The notes below the pieces were generated by a model. That model was not told the origin of the DNA, searched no databases, and saw only the letters and a program-made list of their open reading frames with translations. The position numbers were made by a program, and so were the translations under genes. Shown here one piece after another: positions 55,338 to 64,000 of a stretch of 64,000 bases of DNA. How positions within the stretch are numbered: position 1 is the stretch's first letter; every line of letters begins with the position of its first letter. Origin of the DNA: Palaemon carinicauda (taxonomy: Eukaryota > Arthropoda > Malacostraca > Decapoda > Palaemonidae); the NCBI RefSeq assembly GCF_036898095.1, contig NC_090761.1, forward strand, positions 43,038,446 to 43,102,445, given 5' to 3'.

Positions 55338-55956
55338 CGGTAGGTTGGCCACGCCACCAGCCACCCGTTGAGATACTACCGTCAGAGAATTATTGGGCCC
55401 TTTGACTGGCCAGACAGCACTACATTGGACCCCTCTCTCATTTTTCCTTCGTCCCCATACACCTAGCCACACTGAGATTACCAAACTGTTCTTCATAGCT
55501 CAAGGGGGTTAACTACTGCACTGTAATTAATTGTTCAGTGGCTACTTTCCTCTTGGTAAGGGTCGAAGAGAGACTTTAGTTGTGGTAAGCAGTTCTTCTA
55601 GGAGAAGGACACTCCAAAATCAAACCATTGTTCTCTAGACTAGGGTAGTACCATAGCTTCTGTACCATGGTCTTCCAATGTCTCGGGTTAAAGTTCACTT
55701 GCTTAAGGGTACAGTCGGGTACACTATTCTATCCTATTTCTCTTCCTCTTGTTTTTTCTTTTCAAGTTTTAATAGGTTATGTATGAGAGATCTAATTCAA
55801 TGCTGTTATAGTTCTTAAAAATTTTCTTTATTGTTCATTACTTCTCTAGTAGTTTATTTATTTAAATTTTTCCTTTTCTCATTGGGCTATTTTCCCCAGT
55901 AGGAGCTCTTAGCCTTATAGCATCTTGCTTTTCCAACTAGGGTTGTAGCTTAGCTT

Positions 55957-56003
<47 letters not shown>
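55338..56003 (+). repeat. SINE-like repeat, long copy with (AAT)n tail
   Basis: About 665 bases from GGTAGGTTGGCCACGCCACC and AGCCACCCGTTGAGATACTA through AGGGGGTTAACTACTGCACT and CCAACTAGGGTTGTAGCTTA to (TAA)n. With 58549-59160 (inverse) it shows the longest form of the family. Confidence 0.88.
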
Positions 56004-56947
56004 CACGTTTCCTGCACATTTTAACTATTATTCCTGTCACAATTATTACTCATTCTGTTTTGGCTAACCATTTGTTTATGGAAAAATCCCGTACTCAAAT
56101 TATTTTCAATTGCCCTCATTCACAATATGAACCGGTTACTTTTTTATTATTGTGTAAATTTTGTGAATAAACGCATAGGATAGGTTAAAGAGATAATTGA
56201 TTTTAACTAAAATTCTTATCTATTCTATTAATGAATTCTTATCTATTCTATTAATGAATTAAGTCTAAATTGCATCATTTGAAATAACCCTTTAAATTTA
56301 ATCATATGAACTTCTCTGGTTAAATCTTACTCACTCGGATTTATGCCCCAAAAGAAATAAAAAATATTCACGCCTCAAACTGTTTTGTCCAGATTTTTTA
56401 GTTAAAAGGATTTTCAAATATCAAATGGTTTTGCTGTAAACATACTGTCTCTTACAATTTCATCTGTGCTATACTGTTAAAAAAAAACAGTAGTTTTAAT
56501 CTGAAATTCTCCGTAAAAATAAACTCTTCTTAGCCTCATTCCAATAAAATATAGGAGACCGTAATTTTACCTTACTTATTCTTATATTTTACGGTTAGGT
56601 GACCGTATTATCACTTCTTTACGTCAATATATTAGTTTTTAAAACGGTAAAAATCCTGGAATAAATGTTGCCGGGCATTTATCGTTATCTTAAATGCAAG
56701 GTTTTAACAGTGTATCGAAGTGAACAATTGTTCTTATCCCGTCCTGAAGTGAGGCAAGCAGGTGAGCCTTAGATCATCTTACCCCATACAGCAATGCTAC
56801 CCCTCTCGCTCTTGAAAGATTCTCTTTACTTTAATTATTGTTCAGCACTTTTAATTGAGGTATACAATCTCGTGCTAGATGTAGAGCCTGAACACTGAGG
56901 TGACATTGCTACTGACAACGCCAATATAAAACAATCCCATTAACATG
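56004..56947. other. no feature seen; probable intron
   Basis: AT-rich sequence without recognisable content. ATTAACATG at 56939-56947 is the left target duplication of RTE copy 3. Confidence 0.5.
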
Positions 56948-57868
56948 AATTTGGAAGGGCATGTGAGAGAAGGAAGTTGAGAGTTAATGTGGGTAAGAGT
57001 AAGGTTATGAGATGTACGAGAAGGGAAAGTGGAGCGAGGTTGAATGTCATGTTGAATGGAGAGTTACGTGAGGAGGTGGATCAGTTTAAGTACTTGGGGT
57101 CTGTTGTTGCAGCAAATGGTGGAGTGGAAGCAGGTGTATGTCAGGAAGTGAATGAAGGATGCAAAGTGTTGGGGGCAGTGATGGGAGTGGTAAAGAATAG
57201 AGGGTTGGGCATGAATATTAAGAGAGTTCTGTATGAGAAAGTGACTGTACCAACTGTGATGTATGGATCAGAATTGTGGGGAATGAAAGTTACGGAGAGA
57301 CAGAAATTTAATGTGTTTGAGATGAAGTGTCTGAGGAGTATGGCTGGTGTATCTCGAGTAGATAGGGTTAGGAACGAAGTAGTGAGGGTGAGAACGGGTG
57401 TAAGAAAGGAGTTAGCAGTTAGAGTGGATATGAATGTGTTGAGGTGGTTTGGCCATGTTGAGAGAATGGAAAATGACTGTCTGCTAAAGAAGGTGATGAA
57501 TACAAGAGTTGATGGGAGAAGTACAAGAGGAAGGCCAAGGTTTGGGTGGATGGATGGAGTGAAGGAACCTCTGGGTGATAGGAGGATAGATGTGAGAGAG
57601 ACAAGACAGTGTGCTAGAAAAAGGAATGAATGGCGAGCGATTGTGACGCAGTTCCGGTAGGCTCTGCTGCTTCCTCCGGTCGCATTGGATGACCGCGGAG
57701 GTAGTAGGGGGAGGGTGGGCTGTGGCACCTTAGCATACCAGCCGAACTCGGTGAAGACCCTTGTCAGGCTGGGAGGAACGTAGAAAAGAAAGGTCCCCTT
57801 TTTTTCATTTGTTTGATGTCGGCTACCACCCAAAATTGGGGGAAGTGCCTTGGTATATCTATGTATGT
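56948..57868 (+). mobile_element. RTE-type LINE, copy 3, with target-site duplication
   Basis: This 921-base 5'-truncated copy is flanked by ATTAACATG at 56939-56947 and 57869-57877. The 3' end is the family untranslated region (GGTCCCCTTT, GGGGGAAGTGCCTTGGTATA) plus TCTATGTATGT. Confidence 0.92.
56950..57660 (+). pseudogene. C-terminal RT fragment of RTE copy 3
   Basis: One open frame starting inside RT (CERRKLRVNVGKSKVMRCTR) through DQFKYLGSVVAANGGVEAG, SELWGMKVTERQ, RWFGHVERMEND and RGRPRFGWMDG to a TAG at 57658-57660. The catalytic core is absent because of truncation. No internal stop. It is closely similar to copies 1 and 2. Confidence 0.88.
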
Positions 57869-57877
57869 ATTAACATG

Positions 57878-58107
57878 TGACAGTTGACGAACTGTAACAG
57901 AACAGTTTTCTGGTCTACTGGCACCAGAGTGTTGGCACTCCAATCCCCCAGGTCAGGATCTAGATATCAGATAAGGGGAGGTCTCCTGGGAATCCTTCCA
58001 CACACTTTAATTTTGCATAGATATACCTTTAAAGGAAATATAATGAAAATTATTTCCTGCCTTGTCGTAAACAATGTTTACAACAACTTGAAAATATCTA
58101 AACAGCT
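57878..58107. other. no feature seen; probable intron
   Basis: Short stretch between RTE copy 3 and the donor of host exon 2. Confidence 0.45.
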
Positions 58108-58324
58108 TACCATTGTAAATGTATGTCTCCTCCTTAACTGATGGCGAGGTTGTGGGTGTAACGAAGCCCCTACAAACAAATGGAACCGTTAAGCTTACAT
58201 TGTTCCTCTCATTGGCTAAACGCTTGACTCTCAGCTGGTTACCTTCAGAAGTGAGATTTCCAACTCCAAATAGAATGGAACCAGAATGCACATCTATATT
58301 TTCTGAAGCCTGATTACCAGAAAC
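58108..58324 (-). CDS. host gene exon 2, unknown fold
   Basis: On the minus strand the acceptor is the end of an (ATT)n run, TTATTATTTCAG, before 58324; the donor CAATG followed by GTAAGC follows 58108. The 217 bases start in phase 0, as required by exon 1, and end in phase 1. The frame reads VSGNQASENIDVHSGSILFG, VGNLTSEGNQLRVKRLANER, NNVSLTVPFVCRGFVTPTTS and PSVKEETYIYN. It has sequons at NLTS and NNVS, and NVS across the exon 1-2 junction, fitting an extracellular glycoprotein. I do not recognise a domain. Confidence 0.75.
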
Positions 58325-58326
58325 CT

Positions 58327-58328
58327 GA

Positions 58329-58397
<69 letters not shown>
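58327..58397. repeat. (AAT)n microsatellite at the splice acceptor of exon 2
   Basis: AAT array of about 23 units with one AAC. On the minus strand it is (ATT)n and supplies the pyrimidine-rich part of the 3' splice site. Confidence 0.95.
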
Positions 58398-58398
<1 letters not shown>

Positions 58399-58548
58399 TT
58401 AGGAAAATTTCCATGACTTCACCAGCTATATTAGAGTTTAAAAAAAAAAAAGTTTATTTATTGGTTTTCAAGTGATAATATGACTATTCGCTGCTGTTTG
58501 AAGGAACACAATGGTCAATGTACATATATGACGGGACGGATGTCGACA

Positions 58549-59160
58549 GATTATTATTATCATTATTACTTGCTAAGCTACAACCCTAGTTGGAAAAGCA
58601 GGACGCTATAAGCACAGGGGCTCCAACAGGAAAAATAGCCCAGTGAGGAAAGGAAACAAGGAAAAAATGAAAATAAACTAAAAACAAAACAAGTGTAAGG
58701 AAAATTAGATAGAATAGTGTGCCTGAGTGTACCCTCAAGCAAGAGAACTCTAACCCAAGACAGTGGAAGACCATGGTACAGAGGCTATGACACTACCCAA
58801 GACTAGAGAACAATGGTTTGATTTTGGAGTGTCCTTCTCCTAGAAGAACTGCTCTTCATAGCTAGAGTCTCTCTTCTACCCTTACCAAGAGGAAAGTAGC
58901 CACTGAACAATTAGAGTGCAGTAGTTAACCCCTTGGGCAAAGAAGAAGTGTTTGGTAATCTCAATGCTATCAGGTGTATGAGGACAGAGGAGAATCTGTA
59001 AAGAATAGGCCAGACTATTCGGTGTGCGTGGACAAAGGGAAAGTGAACCGTAACCAGTGAAGAGGACCAAATGTGATACTGTCTGGCCAGTCTAAGGACC
59101 CCATAACTCGCTAGCGGTAGTATCTCAACGGGTGGCTGGGGCCCTGGCCAACCTACTACC
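58549..59160 (-). repeat. SINE-like repeat, long copy
   Basis: Minus-strand copy. The plus strand starts TATTATTATCATTATTACTT, has ACCCTAGTTGGAAAAGCAGG, AGACAGTGGAAGACCATGGT and GTAGTTAACCCCTTGGG, and ends GGGTGGCTGGGGCCCTGGCC plus AACCTACTACC. Confidence 0.9.
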
Positions 59161-59352
59161 TAGAAATATAAATATAAACACACATAAAGAATATGGATCA
59201 CCTTCACGAACTTCAAGACATAAACTTAACAGGTAAAGTATTTTTTTCAGGAAACACCCAAAAAAAAAAAATACTTCTACTGCCTTTATTGGCATAGAAA
59301 TCAAAACATATGTAATTAAACTTATCGTCTTATATTTACAATGATAATTCGG

Positions 59353-59354
<2 letters not shown>

Positions 59355-59430
<76 letters not shown>

Positions 59431-59540
59431 GTATGTATATGTATATATATGTATGCATACTGTGTATATATATAAATATATATATATATATATACATATG
59501 TGTGTGCATATATATATATGTATATATATATATATGTGTG

Positions 59541-59571
<31 letters not shown>

Positions 59572-59648
59572 GCATATATATATGTATATCTATATATATG
59601 TGTGTATATATGTGTATATATATGTATATCTATATATATGTGTATGTG

Positions 59649-59725
<77 letters not shown>
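59355..59725. repeat. compound (TA)n/(TG)n microsatellite
   Basis: TA arrays mixed with TGTGTG and CATA words. Frames over it are artefacts. Confidence 0.95.
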
Positions 59726-60015
59726 GGTATTTCCTAGATCAGTTTCAAGCACATTTCCAGTTTTCAGTTTGCACTTAGAAATTTCTGAAAATCAGACGAA
59801 TTTCCCAATATCTTAAGACTTAATGGATCATCTGAAACCCTTATCCATTATCTTGTATCCAAAGTTCCTCTACTGCTGTATCAAATGCTACTTCAAGGTC
59901 CTGCAGTATTGACATTTCAGATTCACAATCTCAGATCAAAATGCTGTTTAAATGGTGTATTTTATTTGGTTGGCTGGTTATTTATTCAATTTTTTACTCA
60001 TTTCAACCTGCTTAA
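59726..60015. other. no feature seen; probable intron
   Basis: No recognisable content. Confidence 0.4.
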
Positions 60016-60420
60016 CCAGCTGTCGGCGCAATCCTGTTTACACTTACAAGAAAAACAACGGGAACTAGAGGGTCAGTTGGTAGGGAGCATGTCTTCACCC
60101 TGCCAAGCAGTCGTGTACATAGTTTCGTTGAAACTGGATCAGTAGTTTTTGTGCAATGTTGTTTAAAAAAATGAAATATACAAAATATTTGCCATATACT
60201 TAACAATGCTATTATTTTCAGAGCACTGCTTGTGTACTTATACTTTACTTTATCTGAAATGTTAGACTCATCCTTGGGTCATACCTAACATGACTACCAA
60301 GTTTGGTCAGAATCGGTACAGTAGTTTTTGTGTAAAGTTGCTCACAAACAAACAAATAAACAAAGTAAGGAACAGACAGGAGTGCAAACACACCCTTTGC
60401 AAAATCTTCGATTTTTGCCA
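60016..60420 (+). repeat. remnants of an interspersed repeat with an ACAAACAAA tail
   Basis: Two related stretches: GGATCAGTAGTTTTTGTGCA (near 60138) and GGTACAGTAGTTTTTGTGTA (near 60315), the second followed by CACAAACAAACAAATAAAC. I recall this as a common 3' end of arthropod retroposons, but the family is not identified. Confidence 0.4.
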
Positions 60421-61029
60421 AGGCAATAACCCCACTGGGAATGAGACCTCTGAGGGCAAGATATTTTCATCTTTTCAGTTTTGTGAAAATGAAAATAAAA
60501 TTTTAAGTGATCATCTTAAAATGAAAACTGTGTTTTTTTTTTTTTCATTAAGAGTTCTTCGCTTGTTTAAGAACATTTTCTTGAGTTTTTCAAACATCAG
60601 TTATCTAATCATAGTCAAAATCTCATGAAAAATAAAACACTTCTTCCATTCCCTTATCTGTTTTGATGATCAACCTGGTGGATTTTACCCGTTGAGTAAC
60701 CTTTGATATCCTCCAAGCAATGCAATTCGATACTGCAGCATTTACATATCCAATAATCTTCCAGACAAGGACAAAGACAAGAGTCAACATTCAAACATGG
60801 ATACCAAACTAGTAATTTGATGAGGCCTGAAGGAAGCAACAAAGGTAAACTGGTTTGCCGTTCAAGTTTCAAAATCCTTTTTAAAAACGCCACAATACAA
60901 AAGCACAAAATAAAGGGTTTGTTACCAAATTTTCCGTCGCCAAACAGACACCATAAAAGGTTTGGTGTCAAATAGGCATTCTTCATGCCATGTGTCAAAA
61001 AAGTATCGCACTCATTTCCAATCATCTTA
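60421..61029. other. no feature seen; probable intron
   Basis: A minus-strand frame of 123 codons (60654-61025) has no splice sites or domain that I can support. It is not called as a gene. Confidence 0.4.
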
Positions 61030-61195
61030 AAAGTTAGCTTAAAAACTTTATTTCAATGTTACTTTTCTTAAAATATTTTATTTTTTCTTGTTTCCTTTCC
61101 TCACTCGGCTATTTTACTTATTGGAGCCCCTAGGCTTAGAGCATCCTGCTTTTACATCTAGGGTTGTAGTTTAGCAAGTAATAATGATAATAAAA
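61030..61195 (+). repeat. 3'-tail fragment of the SINE/LINE-J repeat
   Basis: TTTCCTTTCCTCACTCGGCT, AGAGCATCCTGCTTTTACAT, CTAGGGTTGTAGTTTAGCAA and a short TAATGATAAT tail. Confidence 0.8.
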
Positions 61196-61696
61196 AGAGG
61201 CTATATCACTTTTCAAAGTCCTCTTACAAAGATTCCTCTAGAATAAACTGCTGTTCAAAATTTCTTGGTACAACTCAATATAATTTGCTCCAGCTGTAAT
61301 ATCAACCATTGTCTTAAAAAAAAAGAAAAATACACCCTGTTTAGGAAGTTTACAAATTTCTTAAAATTAGATATATTTTTTTTTCAGTACACATGATGAC
61401 ATCAGTACTTAATTATGGAAGGATTACAAATTTGTAAGTTCAAATAAATTTTAAAAAATGGGTCCCTTAATGTGCCATAAGAGATGTAATCATCATGGAA
61501 TTCTTAATCCTGGAAAATCTTGACCCAGCAGCAAGTCACGAGTCAGTTAAGGTTGAAACAGGGTTCGCTTGCATGATTTACCTACTGCCTCATCACTTGC
61601 CATTCCAGCACAGAGGCTTATGTTGCAGCCTCAAGTACTCCCTTCCCTACAGTTTATTTACAATAAAAAAACAAGTTTTTTTGAATGCCTACTTAC
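61196..61696. other. first intron of the host gene, no feature seen
   Basis: Nothing recognised here. The plus-strand frames 61495-61701 and 61569-61823 overlap exon 1 in antisense and are shadows. Confidence 0.45.
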
Positions 61697-61801
61697 ATTA
61701 ACAGAAGACGACTTTATGCCAAGCGCTAAATATACTCCAGTCAATAAAACGACTGGAATAAGGCCTTTGTTGAGGCACGCCCGAAGACTGATTTTAAACA
61801 T
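61697..61801 (-). CDS. host gene exon 1: start codon and signal peptide or signal anchor
   Basis: The minus strand has ATG at 61801-61799 with an in-frame TGA nine bases upstream, then 35 codons to the donor AAT followed by GTAAGT at 61696. The peptide has a basic start (MFKISLRACLNKG) and a hydrophobic core (LIPVVLLTGVYLALGI), then KSSSVN. This fits a secretory signal peptide or a type II membrane anchor. The exon ends in phase 0 and joins in frame to exon 2. Nothing downstream in the gene looks like another membrane segment. Promoter elements are not evident. The start is supported by the upstream stop; a non-coding exon further up is possible. Confidence 0.7.
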
Positions 61802-62027
61802 CCCTCCTCACCAATACAAATGAGAAATATTATCCTTTTGTGCACCCTCTCTTCCACGACACAACTTCACCCTGCCAAGGTTGGAAACTCACAAACACAG
61901 CTGATGACATTTGACATAAAAGGAGACGCACATCCTCTAAGTACCGATTAGATTTTTATGTGGTTTTCGACGTCTGCCACGAACGGATGTACTGCATAGG
62001 TTACACATACACAGGGAAAGATATGCG

Positions 62028-62028
<1 letters not shown>
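61802..62028. other. upstream region of exon 1
   Basis: Probably includes the 5' untranslated region and promoter of the host gene. I see no clear TATA box or initiator that I would stand behind. Confidence 0.35.
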
Positions 62029-62112
<84 letters not shown>

Positions 62113-62310
62113 GGCCTCAGTCGTCTTTATTCATTTCTGAGGTTTTACCTGTTTTCATCACCACGCTGGCCAGTGCGGATTGGTGATGGTGGGAGATTTC
62201 CGTCTGAACGCTCACAGCAAACCAATCTAGTATGAGTGTTACTGACTAGTACAGCTTTGCTGACCAGGGCAATACACAAACCCTTTCACCACGTCATGGT
62301 ATTCCTAATC

Positions 62311-62366
<56 letters not shown>
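62029..62366. repeat. (CA)n/(TA)n array, short island and second (TA)n array
   Basis: (CA)n at 62029-62048 and (TA)n to 62106, an island at 62107-62312 (GCCAGTGCGGATTGGTGATG, AATACACAAACCCTTTCACC) that looks like a fragment of an interspersed repeat but is not identified, and (TA)n at 62313-62366. Confidence 0.7.
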
Positions 62367-62372
<6 letters not shown>

Positions 62373-62750
62373 TATTATTTGCTAAGCTACAACCCTAGTT
62401 GGAAAAGCAGGATGCTATAAGCCCAGGGGCCCCATCAGGGAAAATAGCCCAGTGAGGAAAGGAAACAAGATAAAATGAAATATTTTAAGAACAGTAACAT
62501 TAAAATAAATATTTCCAATATAAACTATAAAAACTTTAACAAAACAAGAGGAAGAGAAATTAGATAGAATAGTGTGCCTGAGTGTATCCTCAAGCAAGAG
62601 AACTCTAACCCAAAACAGTGGAAGACCATGGTACAGAGGCTATGGCACTACCCAAGACTAGAGAACAATGGTTTGATTTTGGAGTGTCCTTCTCCTAGAA
62701 GAACTGCTTACCATAGCTAAAGATTCTCTTCTACCCTTACCAAGAGGAAA

Positions 62751-62755
<5 letters not shown>
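62367..62755 (-). repeat. SINE-like repeat, truncated by a (TA)n array
   Basis: Minus-strand copy. The plus strand starts AATATTATTTGCTAAGCTAC and runs to CCAAGAGGAAAGTA, where the next bases of the family (GCCACTGAAC) are replaced by (TA)n. Confidence 0.9.
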
Positions 62756-62826
<71 letters not shown>

Positions 62827-62840
62827 TCATCATCATCATC
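62756..62840. repeat. (TA)n followed by (CAT)n
   Basis: TA array to about 62824, then CATCATCATCATCATC. The latter is, on the minus strand, the (GAT)n tail of the LINE that follows. Confidence 0.9.
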
Positions 62841-64000
62841 TCCCCTATGGCTATTGACGCAAAGGGTGTCAGTTTGATTTCGCAAGTCATTTCTATATTG
62901 AGCTTTTAAATCAATACTTCATCATTCATCATCTACTTCACGCTTCATAGTCCTCAGACAGCTAGGTCTGGGTCTTCCAACTCTTTTAGCGCCTTGTTTA
63001 GTCCAGTTAAAAGTTTGGTAAACTGATCTCTCTTGGGGAGTACGAAGAGCATGCCCAAACTATCTCCATCTACCCCTCACCATGATCTCATCCACATATG
63101 GCACTCGAGTAATCTCACACAGTTTCATTTCTAATCCTGTCCTGCCATTTAACTCCCAATATTCTGAGTGCTTTGTTCTCAAATTTACTAAATCTTTTGG
63201 AGATTGCTTCGTTGTCATGCCACGACTCATATACATACAGTAACACAGCTCTCACTAAACTGATTATATAGTCTGATTTCTATATGTAATTTCAGGTGAT
63301 TTGATTTCCAAATATTACTTAACCAAGCCATTGTCTGTTTTAAATCTTTCTCTAAACTCCAATTATAATAACCCTCTATTGGAGATCATAGTTTCTAAAT
63401 ACTTAAATGATTTTACCTCATTAATCCTTTCTCCTTTCAATAATATTTCATCTTCCATCGCATATTCCGTTCTCATCATCTCTGTATTTTCTCTATTTAT
63501 CTTGACGACAAACTCCTGTAATATTTCACGCAATCTGGTAAGCAAGCATTGCAAATCCTGTGGTGTTCTGCTAATAAGGACAGCACCATCAGCATACTCT
63601 AGGTCAGCTAATTTCCTATTACCAATCCAGTCAAATCGTTCTCTACCATCTCCGACTGTTCTACACATTACAAAAACCATGAGGAGGATAAATAACATAG
63701 GTGACAACACATTCCCTTGCAGTACAACTCTGTTCACTGGAAATTCATTTGATAAGACTCCACTAGCATTAACTTTGCACTTCCTATGCTCATGAACAGA
63801 ATTAATCAAATTTACATATTTAAGAAGAATTCCATAATAACGCAGGACTCTCCACAAAATTGGTCGGTGCACACTATCAAAGGCTTTTTCATCGTCCAAA
63901 AATGCAATCAAAAGTGTACTTCTATATTCGACGCATTGAAATTTTGGTCAGTACAGCTTCTACCTTTTCTAAATCCTGCTTGTTCATCTCTCAGCTTTTC
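62841..64000 (-). mobile_element. RTE-type LINE of a second family, 3' part, runs off the window
   Basis: Minus-strand element. Its 3' end (GTCAATAGCCATAGGGGAG plus (GAT)n) is at 62825-62870. The coding remnant runs to the right edge. It differs from copies 1-3. Confidence 0.75.
62930..64000 (-). pseudogene. reverse transcriptase of the second RTE-type LINE
   Basis: From the right edge the minus strand reads EKLRDEQAGFRKGRSCTDQN, then a frame change, then AFLDDEKAFDSVHRPILWRV (motif A), VVLQGNVLSPMLFILLMVFV (motif B, with the usual Arg-Gln-Gly reading LQG) and LEYADGAVLISRTPQDLQC, where the catalytic YADD reads YADG. LKGERINEVKSFKYLETMIS follows. Decayed frames to about 62930 match the C-terminal RT region (HMWMRSW, DGDSLGMLFVLP). 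The active-site change and the frame breaks make it inactive. Confidence 0.8.

Noticed and set aside
60654..61025. Cys-rich minus-strand frame of 123 codons
   Set aside because: No splice sites, no recognisable domain and no supporting context; length alone is weak evidence in AT-rich DNA.

Overview
The window reads as transposon-rich intron sequence from a large animal genome, most likely a decapod crustacean. Signs of this are long (TA)n, (AAT)n and (GA)n arrays, introns with canonical GT-AG borders, and DIRS, RTE, CR1/jockey-like and Tigger elements. One abundant repeat ends in a tail that I associate from memory with palaemonid shrimps such as Macrobrachium. That placement is a recollection, not a search result. 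There are no bacterial operons, CRISPR arrays, rRNA or tRNA genes that I can see.

The main non-transposon content is a dispersed host gene on the minus strand. It reads right to left: a signal-peptide exon (61697-61801), two glycosylation-site-rich exons of unknown fold (58108-58324, 52144-52305), an LDL-receptor class A exon (51461-51571), an exon that supplies the last LDLa cysteine (38437-38609), and, less surely, an exon with four 11-residue repeats and a WHS motif (17575-17847). Splice sites and codon phases join exons 1, 2, 3, 4 and 5 in one open frame. At least one further exon, not found, must lie between 38437 and 17847.

The rest is mostly nested mobile DNA. Three families of DIRS-like tyrosine-recombinase retrotransposons are present. 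Family I has four copies: A at 1-1617 and B at 2205-5279 (both partial), C at 8220-16718 (complete), and F at 49785-50075 (one terminal repeat). Family II is D (29486-36436). Family III is E (40965-49140). C, D and E each have inverted terminal repeats plus an internal complementary region equal to the complement of the joined ends, as expected for a circular-DNA integration cycle. Each encodes a gag-like protein, then RT/RNase H, then tyrosine recombinase, all damaged.

Other elements are three Tigger/pogo transposons (5926-17247 split by DIRS-C; 23824-26629; 50078-50875), a CR1/jockey-like LINE with an N-terminal 2A-like motif (27459-37525, split by DIRS-D), three copies of an RTE-type LINE (18845, 39126, 56948), a second RTE-type LINE running off the right edge (62825-64000), a solo LTR (54000-54244), and about eight copies of a SINE-like repeat that shares its 3' tail with the CR1/jockey-like LINE.

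Relative ages follow from nesting. Tigger-2 and the LINE were present before DIRS-C and DIRS-D, DIRS-E before its internal SINE, DIRS-F before Tigger-3, and the 53.5-54.4 kb minisatellite before the solo LTR.
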